Assembly (NCBI GenBank): GCA_964494805.1 | Contig: CAZBST010000003.1 | Location: forward strand, 124,001-188,000 | Direction of reading: 5' to 3' | Length of the DNA: 64,000 nt | Source: CAIYOL01 sp964494805 | GTDB taxonomy: Bacteria > Planctomycetota > Phycisphaerae > Sedimentisphaerales > Anaerobacaceae | Shown: piece after piece, positions 24,348 through 30,512 of the stretch | How positions within the stretch are numbered: the stretch's first letter is position 1 | Layout of the letters: every line of letters starts with the position of its first letter | Position numbers and translations under genes: made by a program | Notes under the pieces: model-generated | What the model saw: only the letters and a program-made list of their open reading frames with translations | The model's database searches: none | Told to the model about the DNA's origin: nothing

Positions 24348-25613
24348 TCAAGGGTTTCGTGCTACTGTGAAAGGCCTACACCTTCCGATGTTATTTAATA
24401 AACCCACCGAAGTCATGCTGACCAGCAGGCTCGAACCGCCGTAACTTACCAAGGGCAAAGTCAAGCCTGTGATTGGCATCAGCCCCACGGTCATACCTAT
24501 ATTGACGATAACCTCAACAACAAACATCGCCACAATGCCGACGGCAAGTAATCTGCCGAAGGGGTCTGTATTGTGCTCTGCGATTTCCAATCCGCAACTG
24601 ATAATAATCACATAAAGTCCCAACAGGCCCAGGCAGCCGAGAAACCCCCACTGGTGGGCGATTATAGCAAATATAAAGTCGTTGTGTCTGTGGACAAGAA
24701 AGTCATACTTGATGAAGGGCCCTTGTCGGAAGCCGTATCCTTTCATTCCACCGGAGGCAACCGCAAATTTCGAACGTGTCAAATGATAACCCCACTCGTT
24801 CTCCAATTGTGTTGCACTGAATTTTTTGCCGACCAGGATTTTACCAAGGGCGGGGTACTGCTCCGCTTTTTCCTGGAGCCAATTGCTTTGTAACAGGACG
24901 CTACTTATTCTGATTCGCTGGTAAGGTCTCATCTCCTGCCACAGGAGGGGACTAACCAGTAAAGCCATCAGGATTATAATCAGCAGGTGCTTGACCTTTG
25001 CCCCTGCTACGAAGAGCATTGTGAACAAAATTGGCATCATCAGAAGCACCGTTCCCAAATCCGGTTCGAGCAAAATCAAAACCATTGGCAGCAGTGTCAG
25101 AATAAAAGGGCCGATTAAAGCACTGAAATTGCGATAGTTGCTGCGGTACCTGAGGTACCAGGCAAGAGCAAGGATGTAAGCGAGTTTGCAAAATTCCGAT
25201 GGTTGGAGCTGTATAAAGGTGGTGGATGTTCCGATTTTTATCCATCTGCGAGCGGAGTTAATAACGGGGACAAAGGGGATATCTACAACCATATCGAGCA
25301 GTAACACGCCCAAGAGCAACAGGGTGAAGGCGTAAATCCAGCCGCTTACCGCCCCTAATCGGCGGTAATTGACGAAGTTAGCTGCTATGAAACCAACCAT
25401 CCCTATCCCGGCAAAAATGAGCTGTTTTTTCCAGAGTCCGCCATCGCTAAAGCTTCCTCCTTCGCTATCGCTATGGAGGACGGGAGCTACGGCGGATAAA
25501 GCGGGGTGGTCGACCGCATAAATGGTCGCTATCCCTATGGCAACCAACGTTAAAGTGGCCGCCAGCAGGGTTATTCTGACGGCCATAAGGCGGCCTTTTA
25601 GGAATTTATACAT
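24348..25613 (-). CDS. rodA: RodA-type SEDS peptidoglycan glycosyltransferase
   Basis: 421 residues from ATG 25613; another in-frame ATG at 25586 (MAVRITLLAA) is possible and has AAGG upstream. There are about ten hydrophobic helices. The conserved SEDS regions are present: RRWIKIGTSTTFIQLQPSEF, ILLEPDLGTVLL with the catalytic-loop Asp, and LPLVSYGGSSLL near the C-terminus. RodA polymerises lipid II into glycan strands for cell elongation, usually with a class B PBP and MreBCD, none of which is in the window. RodA is preferred over FtsW because of the PFVPVINSARRWIKIG context, but this is not decisive. Confidence 0.88.
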   Translation of the reverse strand: MYKFLKGRLMAVRITLLAATLTLVAIGIATIYAVDHPALSAVAPVLHSDSEGGSFSDGGLWKKQLIFAGIGMVGFIAANFVNYRRLGAVSGWIYAFTLLLLGVLLLDMVVDIPFVPVINSARRWIKIGTSTTFIQLQPSEFCKLAYILALAWYLRYRSNYRNFSALIGPFILTLLPMVLILLEPDLGTVLLMMPILFTMLFVAGAKVKHLLIIILMALLVSPLLWQEMRPYQRIRISSVLLQSNWLQEKAEQYPALGKILVGKKFSATQLENEWGYHLTRSKFAVASGGMKGYGFRQGPFIKYDFLVHRHNDFIFAIIAHQWGFLGCLGLLGLYVIIISCGLEIAEHNTDPFGRLLAVGIVAMFVVEVIVNIGMTVGLMPITGLTLPLVSYGGSSLLVSMTSVGLLNNIGRCRPFTVARNP

Positions 25614-25838
25614 AATAAGGGCAAAATAACAAAAAAAGGCCAAAATTGCGAAAAAAATTATTTTTCAGTGAAAAATAGTCTTTTAAACCTTCCGCAACAG
25701 TTCAAACAGGCATATAAGGAGGCTCGTCGGACAGGTTTGCCTAAATTAACAGCCCCAAAGGGCTTTTTTACAGAGTTCCCATAAAAATCAGGATTGTGTG
25801 AATTTTTTAAATTTTTCCCTTTTTTTTGCATTTTTTCC

Positions 25839-25867
25839 TTGATTTATTCGGGGGGTTATGATACCTT
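25839..25867 (+). promoter_or_regulatory. Putative promoter of the GEVED/dockerin-like gene
   Basis: TTGATT (25839-25844), 17-base spacer, TACCTT (25862-25867). The spacer contains six G in a row. The predicted leader is about 265 nt long and contains the structured segment described next. Confidence 0.4.
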
Positions 25868-25919
25868 ACAATCAACCTTCACATAACAAGTAACACTGTG
25901 CTAAGTAGTTTTTTGGCAC

Positions 25920-26014
25920 AAACTTTCGCCAAACGGCGTGAAAGGAGGAGACGGAAGAGCATATAGGTATGCCTTTTCTGTCCGGCTGTCCTTGCTGGTT
26001 GAGGCGATATGCTC
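25920..26014 (+). promoter_or_regulatory. Structured leader with alternative pairings (riboswitch-like candidate)
   Basis: Hairpin A: CTTTCGCC with GGCG..GAAAG (25923-25944). Hairpin B: GACGGAA-ga-GCATA (25950-25963) with TATGC-ctt-TTCTGTC (25968-25982). The GAGCATAT used in hairpin B (25957-25964) is also fully complementary to ATATGCTC at 26007-26014, so two exclusive states are possible. The ACAAAC-stem-GGAGACGGAAGAGC order loosely recalls the GEMM c-di-GMP class, but key positions differ and the call is not made. Confidence 0.4.
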
Positions 26015-26141
26015 ACAAGTGTAAAGTATCTGTACAGGTATGAATTACAAAATTTCAAGATGGAGAGAAATCAAGAAAAAACCAAGATAGTGCAGAGTGT
26101 GTAGCTCTGCGAGTAAGAAGAAAAGAAAGGAAAGGTGTATT

Positions 26142-27761
26142 ATGAAGAAAATTATATTATTTATTGGAGTATTGTTGTTTATGGCGGTGCCGGCGATGGC
26201 GGTGTCGGATGTTACCATCACCTGCACGCATAGTCAGGTGGGGGACGTCAACTGGGTTACCGTGACGTATGGAAGCGATACAAATCGGATTAGGGCGTTC
26301 GGCCTGGATATCAACGTAGCCCCTATAGGCGGAGCAGATGGTAACATCATAGAGATTGTTCCGTTAGACGCTAATTACAGGATTTATCCTGGCCAAATCG
26401 TGATTAACGATGACGGTGAGGTTGAAGACTACAATACGCCTTATGACCCCTGCGCCGTGGCAGATATGGATGCCAGTATTGCCGTTGAGATGGGTTCGCT
26501 GTACACTACGGACTCGAACTATGCTGACGACGTGAATGCGGGCTACAATATGATACCTGGTTTGAGCGGAACCCTGTTGAAGTTCGCCTTTCAAAATTCT
26601 TGTGCTTACCAGGTTGACGTAAACGCACGTCGCGGCGGCATTGTTATGGAAGACCCCTGTGAACAGCCGAGCCTTGATAGCCCTCTCTGCTACGGAACCG
26701 TCCCGGATTGCGAGGCGGGGTATCTGTTTGATTTTGGCGATGCGCCTGATTCGTATCAGACACTGTTGGCAAGCAATGGACCGAAACATCCTAATAGCGG
26801 TCCTATGCTGGGTGCCAATAGAGACGCCGAAGCGGACGGCCAGCCTACACCAAATTGTGATGGTGATGACCTTAATCCTATTGTTGGTCCGGATGACGAA
26901 GATGGCGTAACGTTCATCTCAGCTGTTCCGGGTACTAATGGCGGAAGTGTTACGGTAACGGCTTCGGCAGCTTGTCTACTCAATGCCTGGGCAGACTTTG
27001 ATCAGAGCGGCACCTTTACTGCCGGTGAGCAAATCTTCAACAATCAGGCTTTGGTTGCTGGCGCGAATCCACTTACATTCGATGTACCCGTAGGTGCGGT
27101 CAGGGACGTTAACCTGGTTACCCGTTGGCGAGTTAATGAAGCTGGGAATTTGACTTGGGAAGGAGCGGCACCGGACAACGGCGAGGTTGAAGACTACAAC
27201 GATCTAATCATTACATGCCCGCCGCCCGGACCAGGGTCTGATCCGACTCCGTCCGATGGTGCGACCTGTGTGCCTAGAGATGCGAACCTTATCTGGACTC
27301 CTGGAGCCGGTACGGTCACGCAAGATATCTATTTCGGCACCACGAATCCGCCACCACTGGTAGCTTCTGACGAGCCGGTAAGCACAACAGAATATGATGT
27401 CGGAACAATGGAAATCTATACGTGTTATTTCTGGCGTATAGATGAGAAGAATGTCTGCGATACGACCACAGGCACAGTCTGGCATTTCAAGACAGGCCCG
27501 ACCAACAGTGCGTGGCCGTGCTGTGCAACCTGCCTCGGTGACGCTGATGGCAGTGGTTGGGTTAAGGCAGATGACCTCACAGTATTAGATATTCTCCTTG
27601 ATCCTGCGCCAGGCCACAGGTATCAGTACACCAGTGGTAACTATAATGCCTGCGGCGACTACAATCAGGACGGCTGGAACAAAGCTGATGACCTTACAGC
27701 AATAGATATCCTGCTCGATCCTCTTCCTGGCCACAGGAAACAGTGCCCGACATGTCCGTAA
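26142..27761 (+). CDS. Secreted GEVED-domain protein with Fn3-like and dockerin-like C-terminus
   Basis: 539 residues from ATG 26142, with AAAGG upstream. Signal peptide MKKIILFIGVLLFMAVPAMA. Residues about 20-190 form a cohesin-like or related beta-sandwich. Residues about 200-365 are a GEVED domain (FDFGDAPDSYQT at the start, PDNGEVEDYND at the end). An Fn3-like domain (370-450) and a double dockerin-like EF-hand module ending QCPTCP follow. An extra GEVEDYN tail appears out of place at about residue 90, inside the first domain. The last 170 residues and the terminator are nearly the same as in the gene ending at 11558. Probably a cell-surface protein. Confidence 0.75.
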   Translation: MKKIILFIGVLLFMAVPAMAVSDVTITCTHSQVGDVNWVTVTYGSDTNRIRAFGLDINVAPIGGADGNIIEIVPLDANYRIYPGQIVINDDGEVEDYNTPYDPCAVADMDASIAVEMGSLYTTDSNYADDVNAGYNMIPGLSGTLLKFAFQNSCAYQVDVNARRGGIVMEDPCEQPSLDSPLCYGTVPDCEAGYLFDFGDAPDSYQTLLASNGPKHPNSGPMLGANRDAEADGQPTPNCDGDDLNPIVGPDDEDGVTFISAVPGTNGGSVTVTASAACLLNAWADFDQSGTFTAGEQIFNNQALVAGANPLTFDVPVGAVRDVNLVTRWRVNEAGNLTWEGAAPDNGEVEDYNDLIITCPPPGPGSDPTPSDGATCVPRDANLIWTPGAGTVTQDIYFGTTNPPPLVASDEPVSTTEYDVGTMEIYTCYFWRIDEKNVCDTTTGTVWHFKTGPTNSAWPCCATCLGDADGSGWVKADDLTVLDILLDPAPGHRYQYTSGNYNACGDYNQDGWNKADDLTAIDILLDPLPGHRKQCPTCP

Positions 27762-27777
27762 TAAGTTATGTGTAACA

Positions 27778-27816
27778 GATGATGGTGGGCCTAGTGCCCA
27801 CCATCATCAAATTTTG
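27778..27816 (+). terminator. Rho-independent-type terminator, duplicate of the one at 11575
   Basis: Same 13-bp stem and CTAGT loop (27778-27790 with 27796-27808), followed by AAATTTTGATG. The identity extends into both coding regions upstream. Confidence 0.8.
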
Positions 27817-27902
27817 ATGTAAAGACGTTGTAAAAATATTGGTACCTCGAAGATGCCTGTGTGTGGAGGGTGTTTTGAGGTAGTGGAAGATGAAAGGAGA
27901 AG

Positions 27903-28457
27903 ATGATGAAGAAGTTGTTGATTTTTATGTTGGTTCTTGGAATGGCACCGATGGCTTGGGCAGTACCTTACTTCACAGTTAACCCGGCGCAAGAACACTA
28001 TGCGCCGAGCGACTGGGTTGTAATTGAGGTGCGCGACGACACCCCGCTTAATCTTGGTGGATTTATGATTGATTGCATCACCGACAACACTGGTGGCGTG
28101 CCGCTTGGCATGGCTGCTGATCCGCAGTATTTTGACAGCAGCTTCGCGTTTGCATATCCCGGCGGGTTGAATATGGATGATCAGTTGGTCGAGTATGTGG
28201 CTGCTTCTGCTGGCGATGTTGCCCCGGGTTTGCTGCTATACAGCTTTTTGTATCACGTGCCTGATGTGCCAGCGTCAACAATAATTGAGATTCAGACCGA
28301 CTGGGATTACGATTGGTTCTGGCCACCGAAGTTTGATTACCGAGATGGTAGCTCCTATGAAGGTGCGGTATGCCCAGTGCTGATTCACGTGATTCCTGAG
28401 CCGGCAACGATTGCTTTGTTGGGGCTTGGTGGATTGCTGCTGAGACGTCGCAAATAA
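27903..28457 (+). CDS. PEP-CTERM sorting-domain protein (paralogue 1)
   Basis: 184 residues, AAAGGAGA ribosome-binding site just upstream (ATG at 27903, second ATG at 27906). Signal peptide 1-20. The body (YFTVNPAQEHYAPSDWVVIE, NLGGFMIDCITDNTGG) is beta-rich and unassigned. The C-terminus has the PEP-CTERM layout: VIPEPATIALLGLGGLLLRRRK, here VIPEPATIALL, a hydrophobic helix and RRRK. Such proteins are normally processed by exosortase and placed on the cell surface or in matrix; no exosortase gene is in this window. It is closely similar over its whole length to the gene at 29104. Confidence 0.9.
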   Translation: MMKKLLIFMLVLGMAPMAWAVPYFTVNPAQEHYAPSDWVVIEVRDDTPLNLGGFMIDCITDNTGGVPLGMAADPQYFDSSFAFAYPGGLNMDDQLVEYVAASAGDVAPGLLLYSFLYHVPDVPASTIIEIQTDWDYDWFWPPKFDYRDGSSYEGAVCPVLIHVIPEPATIALLGLGGLLLRRRK

Positions 28458-28483
28458 ACAACCAAGAACCTAAGTTTGTAATG

Positions 28484-28515
28484 AAAGAGGCAAGTCTAAG
28501 ACTTGCCTCTTTTTT
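28484..28515 (+). terminator. Rho-independent terminator of PEP-CTERM gene 1
   Basis: AAAGAGGCAAGTCT (28484-28497) with AGACTTGCCTCTTT (28499-28512), then T-run. The paralogous terminator at 29684 carries C-G in place of one T-A pair, a compensated change. Confidence 0.9.
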
Positions 28516-28700
28516 GTTTAAAAGGGATTAACCGCGGAGAGAAAATCAAAAAGGGATGGCGGATACTCTATAGTGGATATTCGACGGCTTAACCTTGTTG
28601 CGGTAAAAAGGGCTTTTTTAGCGGTGTAAACCGCCTCTGATAGTTGTAAGAGGGTGTTTATCGGGAATTTTAATTTTTTTTAAAAAAAGTAATTTTTTCC

Positions 28701-28729
28701 TTGCATTGGCAGGGCTATTTTGGTATACT
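28701..28729 (+). promoter_or_regulatory. Promoter upstream of PEP-CTERM gene 2
   Basis: TTGCAT (28701-28706), 17-base spacer, TATACT (28724-28729). The spacer contains GGCAGG, as does the spacer of the promoter at 50070. The leader to 29104 would be about 365 nt. Confidence 0.65.
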
Positions 28730-28744
28730 GCATCGTAATCTTTC

Positions 28745-28900
28745 GGGGGAAAGAAAACTCATATACTCGGGGGCAGGGAAAAACTCACCGGTTAAGGGTA
28801 TTATGTTTTGTCGTAATTAAGCCACTGAAGGCACAGGGAACGCAGAAAGTAAATCACAATTGGTGAAATCTGCAATATCGGGGGTGGGAAAACTCATCGG
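28745..28900 (+). promoter_or_regulatory. Three copies of a leader motif GGGG-n-GAAAACTCA
   Basis: Copies: GGGGGAAAGAAAACTCAT (28745-28762), GGGGGCAGGGAAAAACTCAC (28769-28788) and GGGGGTGGGAAAACTCATCG (28880-28899). The first begins about 10 bases after the predicted transcript start. A fourth copy, GGGGCTAGAAAACTCATCG, lies at 50114-50132 in the same position relative to a similar promoter. Confidence 0.55.
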
Positions 28901-29103
28901 AAACAGCAGGTAATTTGGATAGCTATTTGTTCATTGTTTTTGGATTAATAATTAAACCTAAGGATGGCAAAAAATAACCGTGAACTATAAACAACGAACT
29001 AATTTTGAAAGGAGGTATGTTAAGCAATAAATATTGTTTCGGCATCCCGCCTAAGACGGGTAAAAACGTTATTTTGAAGTGAACAATTTTATTAAGGAGA
29101 AAT

Positions 29104-29661
29104 ATGATGAAGAAGTTGGTTTTAATGTTAATGCTGGTTTTTGTAATGGCTTCTGTGGCTTCGGCAGTGCCTTACTTTACAATTAGCCAGCCGCAAGAAC
29201 ATTATGCGCCGAGCGATTGGATTATAATTGAGCTGCGCGACGACAGTGCGGTTAATCTTGGTGGATTTATGATTGATTGCATCACCGACAACACCGGTGG
29301 CACCGTGCTTGGTGTGGCTGCCGAGCCGCAGTATTTCGACAGCAGCTTCGCGTTTACATATCCCGGCGGGTTGAATATGGATAATCAGTTGGCCGAGTAC
29401 ATAGCTGCTTCTGCTGGCGATGTTGCCCAGAATGTGCTGCTATACAGCTTTTGGTATCACGTGCCTGATGTGCCGGAGTCAACCATGATTGAGATTCAGA
29501 CCGACTGGGATGACGATATGTTCTTCATGCCGAAGTTTGATTACCGGGATAGCACCAGTTATCTGGGTGCGGTAACACCAGTGCTGATTCACGTGATTCC
29601 AGAGCCGGCAACGATTGCTTTGTTAGGTCTTGGCGGATTGCTGCTGAGACGTCGCAAATAA
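29104..29661 (+). CDS. PEP-CTERM sorting-domain protein (paralogue 2)
   Basis: 185 residues, AAGGAG ribosome-binding site at the ideal distance. Signal peptide 1-21. Very similar along the whole length to the gene at 27903 (shared QEHYAPSDW, GGFMIDCITDNTGG, YPGGLNMD, EIQTDWD) with identical C-terminus VIPEPATIALLGLGGLLLRR plus RK. The differences cluster in the signal peptide and in surface-type positions. This is a tandem duplication including the terminator, but the upstream regions differ: paralogue 2 has a long leader with three GAAAACTCA motifs, paralogue 1 has none. The two may be expressed under different conditions. Confidence 0.9.
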   Translation: MMKKLVLMLMLVFVMASVASAVPYFTISQPQEHYAPSDWIIIELRDDSAVNLGGFMIDCITDNTGGTVLGVAAEPQYFDSSFAFTYPGGLNMDNQLAEYIAASAGDVAQNVLLYSFWYHVPDVPESTMIEIQTDWDDDMFFMPKFDYRDSTSYLGAVTPVLIHVIPEPATIALLGLGGLLLRRRK

Positions 29662-29683
29662 GCAACCACCTAAATTTGTAATG

Positions 29684-29716
29684 AAAGAGGCAAGCCTAAG
29701 GCTTGCCTCTTTTTTT
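29684..29716 (+). terminator. Rho-independent terminator of PEP-CTERM gene 2
   Basis: AAAGAGGCAAGCCT (29684-29697) with AGGCTTGCCTCTTT (29699-29712), followed by a T-run. Confidence 0.92.
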
Positions 29717-29733
29717 AATTAGAGCCACAGATT

Positions 29734-29870
29734 CCTTCGACAAGCTCAGGACGGGTAACATTGATGCACACGACCCAGAAGGTTAAAAATAAAAAAATAT
29801 ATACTGGTTTAGGCTTGTAAGGACCTTTTCCCTTGCCGTGGTGAGGAGGTTCGGCTGAGCTCAGTTGAAG
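29734..29870. repeat. Inverted pair of CCTTCGAC-n-GCTCAGG motifs
   Basis: CCTTCGACAAGCTCAGGAC (29734-29752) and, in inverted and degenerate form, CGGCTGAGCTCAGTTGAAG (29852-29870). Related copies occur at 11873 and 53309. Such short motifs behave like REP-type intergenic repeats. No gene is supported in 29717-29908. Confidence 0.45.
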
Positions 29871-29908
29871 TAGTAAATCATAAGTAATAAATTGATTCAA
29901 TCACCGCG

Positions 29909-30415
29909 CTAATAATCGTAGTAGCTTACGCCGTCTTTGTCTGTTCCCGATGAGTTCAGGCGAATTTCTTTGGTTGCTGGCTTGTAAACCCAGCCGAAAT
30001 TGCCGGCTGGAGTACCTGGGAACGGATCGCTATCGAGGACCATTCTTATTCGGGGATATCCGTAGCCATTGAAGGGGTTTTCGGGGAATTGATTGAGATA
30101 TTTCCCCTCTACTATGAGTTGGTTGAATAGCGTCAGCTTGTCCGGGGTTTGAGACGGGTCGTCATCGGGGTAGCCTGGCGGGACGCCGCCGTGCTGGGCG
30201 GCGTAGAGTCCGATTGTGTTTCGCAATATGCGCAGATTGTCTTTGGCGGTAGATTCCTTGGCCTTTTGCATGTAGTCCTGAACCTTCGGCAAGGTAATGG
30301 CGGCAAGGATGCCGAGAATAGCCACCACTATTATTATTTCCACAAGCGTAAATGCGTATTTTGCATCTCGTATCGTGTATTGCGAATTGCAAATTTTATT
30401 TCTTTTTAGTTCCAT
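29909..30415 (-). CDS. GspG-like pseudopilin outside the main cluster
   Basis: 168 residues from ATG 30415; the frame is open to a GTG at 30454. The prepilin signal is YAFTLVEIIIVVAILGILAA, with Ala instead of Gly before the cleavage site, and Glu+5 is present. The size, the PKVQDYMQKAKESTAKDNLR helix and the PENPFNGYGYP segment fit a GspG/T2SG-type pseudopilin. The usual C-terminal calcium loop is not clear (SGTDKDGVSYYDY). The gene lies downstream of a secreted beta-helix protein gene on the same strand, about 100 bases away. It may be a substrate-specific or accessory pseudopilin for the machine encoded at 36-50 kb. Confidence 0.8.
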   Translation of the reverse strand: MELKRNKICNSQYTIRDAKYAFTLVEIIIVVAILGILAAITLPKVQDYMQKAKESTAKDNLRILRNTIGLYAAQHGGVPPGYPDDDPSQTPDKLTLFNQLIVEGKYLNQFPENPFNGYGYPRIRMVLDSDPFPGTPAGNFGWVYKPATKEIRLNSSGTDKDGVSYYDY

Positions 30416-30512
30416 ACCCCTTATTAATTTATATCGTCTAAGAGGAGGATGCACTTTGAGGAAAAAGCGTTATGGGACTTTACTCAAGCAAGAAACCCAT
30501 TGGTGTATAGAA

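Larger units (their letters stand above)
28513..29103. other. 590-bp intergenic region before PEP-CTERM gene 2
   Basis: It contains a promoter (28701-28729), three copies of the GGGG..GAAAACTCA motif (28745-28900), a CACTGAAGGCACAGGGAACG repeat remnant (about 28821) and AAGGAG before the next gene. The short frame starting at 29017 is not called. Confidence 0.5.

Noticed and set aside
25920..26014. Known GEMM (c-di-GMP-I) riboswitch
   Set aside because: Only a loose similarity in order of elements; the tetraloop and receptor and several invariant bases are not evident. Kept as an unassigned structured leader.
29017..29082. 21-codon frame after GGAGG upstream of PEP-CTERM gene 2
   Set aside because: Only one base separates GGAGG from the ATG, too short for initiation, and the peptide has no recognisable features.
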